A stretch of DNA of 64,000 nt from Sitta carolinensis (taxonomy: Eukaryota; Chordata; Aves; Passeriformes; Sittidae), in assembly GCA_032173965.1 (NCBI GenBank), contig CM063285.1:28555160-28619159 (forward strand), given 5' to 3'. Shown piece after piece: positions 21,658 to 32,760 of the stretch. The translations under genes were made by a program, and so were the position numbers. Below the pieces are notes generated by a model. The model searched no databases, had not been told where the DNA came from, and saw nothing but the letters and a program-made list of their open reading frames with translations. The first letter of the stretch is position 1. Every line of letters begins with the position of its first letter.

Positions 21658-24600
21658 CTGTTGAGAAGGAAATAAAATAACAGCAACATTTGTAACTCCT
21701 GGAAAGATCACTCACATATCAGTATTTATTTTTCCTCTCTCTAAAATGGTTCAACATGATCTTCAAAAATGAACAACAGCCAAAATTAGAGCGTCTTCTG
21801 GAACGTGAGGATTTTCCTTACACATGGCAGACGTGTAAGCCTTGTCCACAGAAAATTCCATGCCAGGTCCTGGCTACAACAGGAATTTGGTGCCAAGTGT
21901 TCTAGGGCTACATGAGAAGTTACTCTGGTCATGAAATACCAGCACTGTTCTCAGCATTAAATATCTTACATGGAAGTGCTTGGGCTTTCCCTGCTTTTGA
22001 ACAATAACACCACAAAAAATTATTTACTTCTGTCCCATTTTCAATCTTCAAGTGCTATAAAAAAGTTACAACTAAGGATACAACTTAGTTACAACTAAGG
22101 ATAACTTGTTTCATTTCTATGTCCTTTGAATTCCTCTATACTGAGAGCAAGGCAGCAGAATCTTGAAATACTTTAGCTTCTAACACAAGACCAAAAAAAG
22201 AATGAGATACTACAGTAAAGTTCAGCAGTGATTCTCAAGTTGCTTCCTCAAAGACAATTAACAAAATACTGCTGCTTAAGAGATGTTAATAAATAAATAC
22301 CATAAATTAAAACAAAAACACTTAGAAAACTGAAGCACATGCAGAAAATGTACTTACTACCAGCTTTTCTTTTGGGTTTTCTTCTCTATAATCCAAACAG
22401 TCTTGCTGTAACTCCTTTAAACTAGTAATTAATTCAACTGTTTGCCTCAAGGAAGATTTCCTTTCCTGTACCTCAGCATATTCTCTTTGTAGTCGTGTCA
22501 GTTGTGGTTCAGCTCTGAAGAAAGATCAAGACTTTGCTGCTTACATCTGCATATTTATTGCATTAATAACTATGACCCTATTTCCTCTGAAGGAATTAAA
22601 AGATTGGTCAAAAATATGAAACACAGGTTACTATGGAACAGTGCTTAAGTAGAACAAGCATATTTCTTAAACAGAGGCATGAGTGCAAATCCACCAGAAA
22701 GACCCAAACCTCTCTTTTGAGTCTGACAATGTAGCCACTCTTTCTTAAGCATTTAAGTTTTATAAGTGTAGTTCCTTAAATACCAGGTGGTGTTTCTGCA
22801 CACCCCTGCCTGCAAGCTCAGTTGTTCAGTGCTTGCGAAGCATGTACAGGATCTACAACCTACCCCTCTGCTCAATAAACTGAGGTGCTTGATCCATTAA
22901 AGTAGCACTCCAAAAACTGAGCACCAGCAGTGATTTTCATCCAACAGGGATGCAGAAAAAAAGCTTTCTTAAAATGATCAAAGTATTAAAACACAACATA
23001 TAAAAATGTGAAAACAGCTTTGAGAGGCTTCAAATAGTTCTCTGAGCAAAGTTTGTCCATAGTACTACAAAGAAAAGCACCTCTCATGGCCATAGAGAAA
23101 AGGTTTTTACCCTTTTTTTTTTTGTGGATCCAAGCCCATGGTTCCCTACAGTCACCTTACAGGCTGTGTGTTAAATACAGCTTCAGTTTAAACCTTGTCA
23201 CTAGCAACCCAAGGGATTTGGAGAAGCCTAATGGTTCTCCCAACCATTCTTCCAACCACATAATTCCTGTGTTGTAAATCTAAATGACACTTAAGATTAA
23301 TGCCAAGTTAGAGAAGGGAATTGTGTGGTCACACAAATGAAAAGGAAACAAACCATGGACTAAGAGCAAACCCCTGCCAACCTGCAGAGGTGAAATACAA
23401 TCTCCCACCTCAAAACCAAAGAAGTCCTGTGTATTACCTTTGTAATTTATGATTCAACACCTTTGCAATTCAAATCATAACACAGGTGTTCTTCCTACAA
23501 ACATACGGTGTGAAACAACCTCCCACTAACTAGTTAGCTAAGAGAACTTGCAAGAATGACTGTCTAGGCAACTGAGATGTGTAAAGGAGAGGTTATCATG
23601 AGCTTTTGTAAAAACAAAAAGCAAGACAGTAGTAATTTCATCAAAATGAGAACAAAAAAAGTTACTTTCCCTTCCAATTTACAAAATACCAGACTCCTTA
23701 TGTTCTTCAGGCTATTATTGTGCATCCTTAGAAACACACCCAATTAGCTTGTCTCTGACTTGCACCAGTTGCTGCCTTTTCTTTTTCATGTTTGTTATCG
23801 CCTGAAACAAATAGTGAACAAAATCTGTGAAACAGTTTCTAAAACTTCAAAGGCAAACAACTCAAATTTCACTGCCTTTTTTTCTCTTATGTTTTATGCT
23901 GATTGTCATTATGGAAGGTTCTAAAATACCAGACCTGATAAACTGCCATATTTTACATCTGTATTTGAAACAATTTAAAGCTTTTTAAAATGTCAAACTC
24001 TAATCTCCATCCACAATTTTTCTTAAGAAACATAGGATTTACAAGCATACAAAAGGAGTTTGTGACATTTTGATTTCAAACATTATAAACTCTATGAGGT
24101 TTTAGGTTTAAAAATGCAAATTAATACAAATGTATGTTTAGCATGATTTTCAGAACTACGTAAGCTTTCCTTAATATAACATTAAAAAAAAAAAGTAACA
24201 CCCAAAACTCATCATAAAATTAAATTTAGCAACTAAAAGTTTAATTTTAAACAAACATCCAAAAAGCAAACTAAGGACAAATCTGAGTGGCTATGAATGC
24301 TAGATGTGTATTTCATTTTACTTCCAGAGCAGTTTACCATATCACATCAAATCAACAAGACTTTAGCATATTAACTGCTACTTCCCAGGATAAGCTTTAT
24401 GTTGACTTTATTTGTTAAAGCTATTTTGCCATTGAAAATTTTGCAGAAGATGTTAGTTTGGGCAGAAATCCAGACAGTGCCTAAGCTGCTCTTAAATCTC
24501 TCTACTGTAAGGCATTCACCTCTCCCTGATGAAACCACTGCAAGGTTTTTCTGCCCTTACACTAGTGCCTCCTTCGGTCAACATTCCCATTGCATTTTCA

Positions 24601-27600
24601 ATGAATTACTTCTTGCTCTAAATGAAGAGAGGAACTGTCTTCCTCTGAACAAAAATTCTGCATCTCTTTAAAGAATGCAGCTGCCTGAGACTTCCCTTCT
24701 TTATATTAAGGAATCCAATTCTATCCTCAAAGGTTGCTATCTTTGCTGCTCTCCTAGATTTTATATTCATTTATGTTTCTTTAAGGTAAGCTCTCATTAT
24801 TTAACTGGCCCTCCAGAGGTCTCACCATTACTCATAAAAAAAAAAACAAACCAAAAAGCCAAAAGAGTAATTAACATGCATAGATCTTACCCATCATAAT
24901 GTGCAATCATTTTTATTACAACATATAGCAGTATATAGCAGTATACATCTGGAATTTACAATCCACCACATTTACTCAGATCTTTTCCAAAAACCTTTGG
25001 TGGTTCCCTATCTTCTGTTGGTGCCATTGATTCAGAGTACAGTACATCTTTTTTGTCATTTATCGCTTCCAGTCAAGTTCTCAACATTCCAATGCCCACA
25101 ACTGTATGCTGTACAATCTAGTGATATGTATGTATTTACCTTAGCATTTTTTTTCTTCATATTCTTTAACTCCTGGACTCCTGCTATCTACAAAGAAGAA
25201 TTACAGGTTGAGTTCATCACTATCCTCCTAAAAACATGGTTGCAAGAATTGCTTTGAAATAACATAAAAAATTGGGGTTTTATTTAAAAAAAACCCCTGG
25301 TTCAAAGGGACATCACTAGTTGTGTATTGATTCTTTCCTCTCTCCTCATGCCAGAGGAAAACTGTTGCATGAAAGGAGTTAGTGCTCCTTGGACCAATTC
25401 CTGTAATACTACCTACCTTAATTTTTCTATATCTTTATATAGATGTATAAATCTGGTTGTTCTATCACTTGTTACTTCTAATGAACCACTCAGAACTATA
25501 GCTTTAGTACTTAGCCATTGTACTTGGCACAACTCCTGCAAAGTTCTGAGTTCATTTTACTCATCATAATCACCTTAATCTTTCCAGCCAATAAATCACA
25601 GAATGGCTCAGGTTGGAAGGGACCACAGTGGGTCTTCCGGTCCAACCTCCCTGCTCAAGCAGGGCCATCCTAGAGCACATGGCACAAGATTGTGTCCAGA
25701 TGGTTCTTGAATATCTTACACTTACAGTTATGTTCAAAATGTTAATTTAAAAAGGATGATTTTCCCTGGACTATGTCAGAGGCCTCACTGAGAAGCCACT
25801 GAGACAGCACAAAAATTAAATCAACCTTTTAAAATTCTAGTCAATGAGCTTTTAAAACAGTGTTTGACATAGCTGTATGCTCATTTCAATTATGTGGCTC
25901 AGCAGTTTTACTACATAATGATTTAGATATGACAAGCACTTCAGGATTATTGGATGCTTCCCTATTCTCAAAAGGTGACAATTTGGCAAAGTAGTCGCTA
26001 ACAGCAACTACAACAACAGTGTTGTGTGTAGAGGCAATTCTTGTGAAAGCCTGCACAGAGGCAGCCAATCATAACCTGCACGCAACAAATTGTGTTTTCA
26101 TATTATACTGACAAGAGATTGGAAATTTTTATGGCTTGTAAAATGAATGTGTCAAGGGCAATATAAAACCATGGGTATTTTGACTGCAAAACTGATTTTA
26201 TTTCTGGTGTACTTACGAGATCAGTGATTTGGTCCTTGAAAGCAGAAGAGAAGTCATTGATAGCTTTTCTACAAATGTTTGATTCTATGCTTTGTCTGGA
26301 GAAGTCAGAAGGACAAAACACATTTGGTTTAGTAAAGTGGAAATTTTATCCACAATCCTTCCTTTGAGTAACAAATAAAACCCAAAGCTAAGCAGCTAGA
26401 CACTACTACAGATCTATATCAGCTGAGATGTGCTGTTCATGTTTGGAAAAATATCAAATCCCTGGAGACCATGTCAAGATCACATGTGAAGAAACATTTG
26501 TATCATACATAGTTAATAACATTAACATCAGAATGTAACCATTCAATACTGATTCCCTAAAGGACAGCCCATGAGCAAAAACACAGGTATTTCCTTTTAA
26601 AACTCTGAATATCCAGTCATGGGAAAGCAGAATACTTACCTGTAATTTGCTGCTATCTTCTCAACTTCGGCCAGAACAATATCCAGTTCTGTAATATCAT
26701 TAGGAGATCTCTTCAGCTCTTTGGGACACCAAATCTGTACAGAATGTGAGTTATCCACTGGAACAAGAGAATGAACTTAAGCATTGCACAATTCAGGTAC
26801 ACATTGCAAAACAATAGAAATACTCTTGTGCCCACCATCAAAAAAACATCTAAAAGTCATGAGTGTTTTAACATGAAATTTGAGAAGAGGAATCTTCAAA
26901 TCATTTCATCCGTCTTTGCCTGAGCAACTGTGATAGATTTATCTGGGAACACCTTAGAACTGGGATGATTGATGATAAGTAACTTAATTCTTAGTCTTTA
27001 TTGATTCAAGCAAGCCCAGGAATACATCAATAAACTAAGTAATAAACTACATAGTGTACTGTAGACATAATTTTTTGTGTTAAAAAACTATTAGACTGAA
27101 TTTGCAACTTACATTACTCAAAGAATCATGAGCTGTTATATTTGTATACATTGTTTCATTAATACCATATATGCTTCACATTTCTTTAAACTTTGCAATA
27201 GTATTATAAACCAATTCCACAAAAAGTTAAACCATGTTTCTTCACACACTCCCCAATGTAACTCTAGTACCAAAATGTGATAGGGTTCTGTTCAAAGGAA
27301 GCAAGATGGCACAAGAGACATTTTCTTCCTACTGAAAAATGCCACTGTCTTGAAGCTCGCTGTCTCAAGAGTCTTTACTCTGACAGCTGTGCCTGTGCTG
27401 CAGTCAGGGGCACTCCAAGCTCTGCCCCACAGCTGCTGCTCCAGGCTTCCAGACCAAGGAACGTACTGACACCTCCTGCAGCTTCACAGCCATGGCTCCA
27501 GGCTTCCCTCCAGAGGAAACCAGGCTGACTTACAGGTATAATGCACACCTATGCTTTACCCCTTCAGGGAATGAACAGGCAAGTCTAGGGATGCAAACCA

Positions 27601-30600
27601 TGGGGAATCAAATGGGGGTCTATTACCAAAACTGAAACTAGAACTTCCCATTTCTAGAAGCACTGTGTTACTTCATTCCAGAAATGAAACACATTGAAAA
27701 CCTTTGATCTTGAATGAAGAAAAGCTATATGGGAGTTCTGAAAAGTGTACTTTACCAGAAGGATCTGATGTGTTCTCCTCTGAAGGCTGCTTCTTTTTTG
27801 CCTGGAATTGAGCAGTATTCAGAGTCTTATGTGACATGAAAAGCAGATCAACTTCCAGAATAAACGCTAGATTTACTCATCTAAACTCCCGAGAGGTGAC
27901 AATTAAGCAGAATGCAGATAGCATTTTTGGACTGAAGCATTAGTAACATTTCCTTTGGCCCGTTCCACCAGTCCCAGCCCAGCGGTCGCTCTGCTGCAGG
28001 ACAGCGGCTGCCTGACCGCAGTGGGCACCGACCCGTCAGCCGCTGGTGCTGCAGCACGGCTGGAGACACCCTAAGGAGCTTAAGGACCCTCGGCTCAGCA
28101 CAGTCATTGCCCAGGATTAACATTTCTCTGACCAACAGTGCCTGCTCACCTTCCTCCTCACCCACTTTCTGTCCCAATCCTTTCTCTACTTTGACTACTT
28201 TGTAACACCACAACACCACTTGTACAGGAGTGCTCCTTGCATCCAGCCTACTGATGAAAGACTAACACTGTACTGAGTGTACAATTCCAATAAATTTCAA
28301 TACATAAAGAACTCTTGTTCCAACTACTGCACAGCTTCTTTTATCACAGGTTACTTTCTTGAGCCTGCAGACAGTTGACTCTTAGAGTACATCTGGCAGC
28401 TAAGTGGGCCAAAAGCATTTTACACTAATTTTGTGGAGTAAGTGTTCAAAAACACTAATTCAAACTGAACGGCTTTTAATTCTAACACATATTCAAAATT
28501 AATTTTATCAATATTCTCTTTCCCATAAACCTGTTTTGCTTCAATACCAAACAAGTACAAAGGATTCATACTCCATCTAGTATGCCATTCCTCGAGAACA
28601 TACATTCTAGATACAAAGAAGATAATTGAAAAAAGTAAAGAATATACTCCCAAATGAGCAAGAGAATAGGCTACAGGATCCAGGAAGTCTTCCTCTCCCC
28701 CACCCTCTAAATGCAGGCATGGCATGAAGTAAACTAAAATGAAATTGACTGATAATACTCATGAAATTTTTTCAGTACCATACTCTCCTTAAGGGGTTCC
28801 TCCCCAGCATCATCTGTATTGAATTTCTGAACATCACCATCGGAGGGCTTTGAGAGACGAGGTTTTTTACTGGGAAAAGAAAAATATACACTACTACCCT
28901 CTGAGGAAGGATGATCTTCAACCATATACACAAAACCTTGTGTTTTGGGGAACATTTTGTACAGCTATGTCTCATATGAGTACTATTAAAGTTCTTGCTT
29001 GAATTAAATAGCACAACAATTTCAGATTTAAACTAAATTTGATTTAACATATGAGAAATATACTAAAATTTGAATTAAAATATTATAAAAATAATTTTAT
29101 TTATTACTTATAATTTAACTAGAACACATTTCCCTTTAAATCTAAAAATCTAAAGGTTAAATTAAATACTGACAATTTTATATTTTTTCCACCAGTCCGT
29201 CTGTCTGCATTTTGTCTTTGTGGTGCCGAAACATGACTGAGTGCCTCGTTTTGTGAATGCTCCTCTCCATAAGCATCCACAGCAGTACTGTGCAAAGGGT
29301 GATCTACAAAGAACAAAAAATAAACTGCATGAACACTGCTCCCATCTTTTAAGGCAAAGAGCACTACCAGCCATTAAGTGCTTAGTTAGAATATTTGTGG
29401 TTTGCTAACTAATAAAAAGGACGTTCTCGTTACAAGTATTATTTGAGGATTATGAAAAAAATATAAAGTATAATATAGATAAAATATACAGTGAAAGGTT
29501 TGATAGTTTTTGTACTCATCCACCTGCTATTTCTTTACAAAGCCAAACCAAAGATAGCTCAGCATGTACACATAGCCTAGAGCAAGCAAAATACCTGGTA
29601 CAGTTTGTTTCAAGTCTCTCTTTGCTATGGAATATGTAAACCTTCTACACATTTAAACAACTACTTTCTTTATTTTTTGTACAGATTTTAAGCTACTTTA
29701 GTGGATGCTATGAGAAAGCAATTACTGCTGCTACAGAATATTTGTAAACGTAAAATTCTTGAAGGTAGCTACCAAAATAGATTAGGACTCTGAGAAATTG
29801 AAGGTTATAGCATGCCTTCCACAGCATGAATTCATTTTACCAAGCACATTGCAACAAAACTTCTGTGTTAGTTTACATTAGTGTCAGTCCAAACATCACA
29901 GAAATAAGGAAAAGAGCTTTTCATTTTGCAGCCTTGCCTTACAAACAACCCTTTTGCTAAATTGTTTTTTATAGCTCAATGTCAGTGCTGCTCCTAAGTC
30001 ACATTTATATTTACATAGTTTTCTCAGAGTAATAACTATTATAGTTGAGGAACAGCCCTTAACATTTTCTCTACAGCTTCTAGTTACACTGGTTTAAAAA
30101 AAAAATATATATATATACAGACAGATATAACAGAGGACTCCACAAAGAGGAGCATCTTTGCCATCTAAATTGATTCTTTTCCTACATATTGAGGCCTCAT
30201 TACACAAGTCCAATGTAAAGCATGAAAGTGATTCTAATCCCTCACCAAAAATTGTATGGCTTTATGTTATTTTTTTAAGTAACATCTGAAAATGGCAGAA
30301 CAACACCTTTGAAAATGTTCAAGTTTGTTGCCATGAATACTCTTATAATGGCAAAATTTCACTTCATAATTTCTGTAATTTAAAAAAGAGTAAGCTAAGA
30401 TGTTGAACTTTGATTTTTAACTATAAGTTCTTACACAACTGCAATATTATTATGTGTCAAATTCTACTATTTGGATGATAAAGGTGGAATAGCCAGTATT
30501 TTTCCATTGACTTTTATTTGCACATACCACATCATTATTCTTGTTACTTCCCAAATTATAGAAAATAACACAAAATCCCATCTGTCTCTCCTCTCCATTA

Positions 30601-32222
30601 CTTTCCCGTGTAAAGAACCAAAACCTTTTCCTAAGTAAGCACCTGAAGTATTGTGCCCACGAGGTTGGTTTGTGAAAATCATACATTAAATGACATTCAA
30701 GATAATACTAACCAAAGGAATCATTTAGCTCCTCAAGTTGATTTGTTTCTGCTAGCTTCAATATTCTTGAGACATCTGGTTCCTCAAGCGGAAGCGATTT
30801 CCAAGAAAGACCGGGGTCAGCTTTGTGCTCCTGGATGGGTATGAAATTAACAGCTAGTTTATCCAGTTTTTTCAGTGTACAATAGATTAAATGTAACAAT
30901 GAATTTCAAGAACACTTGGCTAGAAACACACTTAACCAGAACTGCACTGACTCCTATGCTAAGGAATAAGGATTTGAAACATATTTTTGTCTCAGGCTAT
31001 GGGGTTTTTCCCCTAAGAGAAGTGATGGCATAAAATGTGTATGTTCTGCTTTTTGATACGGTGTTCTACTGCAAGCTTTGTCTTATTTCATAAAAGTGTA
31101 CAAGCTTTGAAACCTTATAACACTCCAATACCTGGTTTCTATAATCTGTAGTCTTTTTCTTTTCAGGCATTAAAATATTTCTTCTTTTATTTCCATAACG
31201 CATAAATTTCCACCCTTGTCCAATTTAATTACTTTCATCTTAAGAAACTGAAAAGCTATAGAGTAAGTTCTTACATAAAAAGTAGAATTTATAAATCAAG
31301 GATTACAGAGACACTTCTGTAAAGCAGAAGGGTAAGGGAGAATGACTCTAGTTTATGAAACAGTTGTGGAAACAGCTGTGTGCCATTCACAAAATGCACG
31401 AGTGACTCTCCTCACTAATTTCTGTGTGTTCCTGCAGGGTGAATTATAACCAGAAAAGACCAACCTCTGGAGCTTTTTAATTTTACCAGTGCTTAGCAGT
31501 GCCCCAGCATTTCTACTATGGTACCAAATATACATATCAGCTACCTTCTCTGTAAATCATCTTTTATGAGATTGTTTTTAAACTTTCGCCTGTTTGAAAG
31601 TCAATGGCCCATTTTATGCTACTCCTAAAAGGAAAAAAGAAAACCCCACCCCAGCACCCCAAGCCCGCCCTAGCAGGGACTGCACAGCAGTTCCCAGTGC
31701 ATATCCCCAGCGCATCCACCTCCAGAGACAATGCCCTGACTGCACAGTAACACAACACAGCATCACAGAATATCCCCCACAAGGCCCTGCACAGGACACC
31801 CCCGGAGTCACACCATGTGCTAGGAGTACTGACCTAACAGCCCTCCAACTCTGTCAGGCTGCTGCTGTGACCACTTCCCTGGGGGGCCCGGTCTAGTGCC
31901 CAAACACCCTCTGGAACTTCTAATATCCAACCTCAACATTGCAGGCCACTCCCCGTGTTCCCCTCACTGGTCAGCAGGGAGAAGAGATGAGTGTCTGCCC
32001 TGCAATGCCCTCGGGGAGGAAGCTGAGGCAAGGTGAGGTGTCCCCTCAGGCCCCAGCCGAACAGGCCAAGTGACCTCAGCCACCCCTCAAGGAGGGCCCT
32101 GGCCCTCCTTTGAACACCCTCTACGAAACAAACACATTGGCTGTTTGAATTCTGCACAGCCTAGCGAAACTTACCTCTAGCTTATAGCTGGTACGATTCT
32201 TTATTTCCTTCTTTGAGGACAT
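21520..32222 (-). CDS. CENPU: CENPU (MLF1IP/PBIP1/CENP-50), inner kinetochore protein; 11 coding exons
   Basis: CENP-U belongs to the CENP-O/P/Q/R/U group of the constitutive centromere network and recruits Plk1 to kinetochores. Exons on the minus strand are 32222-32175, 30830-30713, 29303-29174, 28869-28784, 27801-27757, 26757-26640, 26295-26217, 25187-25140, 23801-23740, 22514-22358 and 21657-21520. They sum to 1029 nt, 342 codons plus stop, with all phases consistent. The N-terminus is basic and disordered with a PLHST Plk1 polo-box docking site (about residues 58-62). The C-terminal half starts at VQIWCPKELKRSP and is predicted coiled coil (ELDIVLAEVEKI, MKKKRQQLVQVRDKL, EPQLTRLQREYAEVQERKSS). 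It ends SSLPALLVESQTILGAERHF and then about 24 residues. It is shorter than human (418 aa), mainly in the fast-evolving middle, so a small exon could be missed. It converges on PRIMPOL and is co-directional with ACSL1. Confidence 0.94.
22066..22109 (+). repeat. Tandem duplication, unit about 23 bp
   Basis: GTTACAACTAAGGATA occurs twice, separated by CAACTTA, in CENPU intron 10. Confidence 0.85.
22358..22514 (-). CDS. CENPU: CENPU coding exon 10 (coiled coil)
   Basis: It encodes AEPQLTRLQREYAEVQERKS then SLRQTVELITSLKELQQ, heptad-rich. The acceptor is TTTCTTCAG and the donor GTA|GTAAGT. Human has EPQLKQLQTKYDELKERKSS at this place. Confidence 0.95.
23740..23801 (-). CDS. CENPU: CENPU coding exon 9 (coiled coil)
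   Basis: The 62-nt exon encodes AITNMKKKRQQLVQVRDKLI. The acceptor is TTTGTTTCAG and the donor TTGG|GTGTGT, a less common but known donor form. Confidence 0.93.
25140..25187 (-). CDS. CENPU: CENPU coding exon 8 (48 nt)
   Basis: It encodes IAGVQELKNMKKKNAK, matching human KESQMLTNLKRKNAK. The acceptor is CTTTGTAG and the donor AAG|GTAAAT. Both boundaries are phase 0, so it could be skipped without a frameshift. Confidence 0.9.
25597..25720 (-). mobile_element. CR1 LINE 3' end fragment, minus orientation
   Basis: On the plus strand AATCACAGAATGG, CAGGTTGGAAGGGACCACAG, GGTCCAACCTCCCTGCTCAA and GCAGGGCCATCCTAGAGCAC reproduce the reverse complement of the CR1 tail. It is in the same orientation as CENPU, within intron 8. 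Confidence 0.9.
26217..26295 (-). CDS. CENPU: CENPU coding exon 7
   Basis: It encodes RQSIESNICRKAINDFSSAF then KDQITDL. The acceptor is ACTTCTCCAG and the donor CTC|GTAAGT. It aligns with human QQRIESKVCKAAIATFYVNV. Confidence 0.94.
26640..26757 (-). CDS. CENPU: CENPU coding exon 6
   Basis: It encodes DNSHSVQIWCPKELKRSPND then ITELDIVLAEVEKIAANY. The IWCP-(x)n-ELDIVL block marks the start of the conserved CENP-U C-terminal domain. The acceptor is CTTGTTCCAG and the donor CAG|GTAAGT. Confidence 0.95.
27757..27801 (-). CDS. CENPU: CENPU coding exon 5 (45 nt)
   Basis: It encodes approximately SKKEAAFKENTSDPS, a polar linker before the conserved domain. It is phase 1 at both ends, so it can be skipped in frame. 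The donor is CTG|GTAAAG. Confidence 0.8.
28150..28197 (-). other. CENPU: Candidate optional CENPU exon (48 nt, phase 1/1)
   Basis: It has an excellent donor (GAAG|GTGAGC) and a weak acceptor (TTACAAAG). It would add I-VKVEKGLGQKVGEEEG-like lysine/glutamate-rich sequence in exact frame between exons 4 and 5, the region where this protein is shorter than human. Composition and phase fit, but the acceptor lacks a pyrimidine tract. Confidence 0.25.
28784..28869 (-). CDS. CENPU: CENPU coding exon 4
   Basis: It encodes KKPRLSKPSDGDVQKFNTDD then AGEEPLKE, comparable to the human KKPGRKLRPISDDSE region. The acceptor is TTCTTTTCCCAG and the donor GAGA|GTATGG. Confidence 0.88.
29174..29303 (-). CDS. 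CENPU: CENPU coding exon 3 (Plk1 docking motif)
   Basis: It encodes DHPLHSTAVDAYGEEHSQNE and continues to DRRTGGKNIK. PLHST corresponds to the human PBIP1 Thr78 site that binds the Plk1 polo-box when phosphorylated. The acceptor is TTCTTTGTAG. The only donor that keeps frame is ATT|GTCAGT, unusual at its third base. Confidence 0.88.
30094..30118 (+). repeat. Poly(A)/(AT)n low-complexity tract
   Basis: An A9 run followed by alternating AT in CENPU intron 2. Confidence 0.85.
30713..30830 (-). CDS. CENPU: CENPU coding exon 2
   Basis: It encodes EHKADPGLSWKSLPLEEPDV then SRILKLAETNQLEELNDSF. DVSxIxxLxE aligns with human DVSSIGRLGE. The acceptor is ACCCATCCAG and the donor TTG|GTTAGT, a weaker variant. 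Confidence 0.9.
31750..32140 (-). mobile_element. CR1 LINE fragment, minus orientation, next to CENPU exon 1
   Basis: The plus strand shows, in CR1 reverse-complement order, CATCACAGAATATC, GGCCCTGCACAGGACACCCC, TCACACCATGTGC, CTGTCAGGCTGCTGCTGTGA, CCACTTCCCTGGGG, TCTAATATCCAACCT, AACAGGCCAAGTGACCTCAG and GGCCCTCCTTTGAACACCCT. The copy has internal losses. It ends about 35 bp from the donor of CENPU coding exon 1 and is in the sense direction. Confidence 0.85.
32175..32222 (-). CDS. CENPU: CENPU coding exon 1 (start)
   Basis: ATG at 32222-32220 has G at -3 and encodes MSSKKEIKNRTSYKLE up to donor GAG|GTAAGT, in frame with exon 2. An in-frame AG just after MSSK could act as an acceptor instead if translation began further upstream. 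That is less likely, since no upstream exon with a start is visible. Confidence 0.72.
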
Positions 32223-32760
32223 TTCACAGTCCAGTATATGCTTCGGAATACAAAACCGAGGATGAAGTCAGTGGAAAAATTGTCCCCGATACAAACCGGC
32301 TTTCTCTGTGTCTGTACTTGGGAGTGAACGAGAAATCCGTTACTTCAAACTGTTCTTTGTTACTATTATGCCCCGCTTCCTTAGCCCAGACCGACGTAGA
32401 GGTTATACAACTGTGTATGGATTGATGTACACAGCAGCATCAGCGAGCCGGGCGTATGCAAAGCTACTGCAGCTCCCGCCCGTGCCTCGGCTCCTCTCCC
32501 GGCGGTGCCGCAGGACGCCGTTCCCGCCGGCGCGGGCCCTCAGCGCAGCTCCCGCCTCCCGCCGAGCCGCGCGCGCCGCCGGCGGGAAGGAAAGGGAGGC
32601 GCGGGAAGAGCCGCCGCGCCGGAAGGGGAAGCGGGACAGCGCCGCCACAGCCCCGCGCCGCCGGAGGCGAGGCGACGGGCCGGAGAGTTCACCTCCCCGC
32701 CGCTCTCCACCGGCGTTCACTGTTAATGACCCTGACTAAACACAGAAAACAAACCACAAG
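32223..32760 (-). promoter_or_regulatory. CENPU: CENPU promoter and 5'UTR, CpG island (core about 32440-32720)
   Basis: The core is dense in CpG and GC boxes and sits just upstream of the CENPU start. An E2F-type TTCCCGCC lies at 32521-32528. On the minus strand a CHR-type TTTGAA (TTCAAA on plus, 32344-32349) lies about 120 bp from the ATG. Both elements suit a G2/M-regulated centromere gene. The transcription start cannot be placed. Open frames across the island on both strands are composition artefacts. Confidence 0.75.

Larger units (their letters stand above)
21658..32174 (-). other. CENPU: CENPU introns
   Basis: The intronic sequence is AT-rich. Identified items are a 23-bp tandem duplication (22066-22109), a CR1 tail (25597-25720), an unassigned GC-rich patch (27930-28100), an (AT)n tract (30094-30118) and a CR1 piece (31750-32140). 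Stretches 22515-23739, 23802-25139, 27000-27756, 29304-30712 and 30831-31600 show nothing I can identify. Confidence 0.7.
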
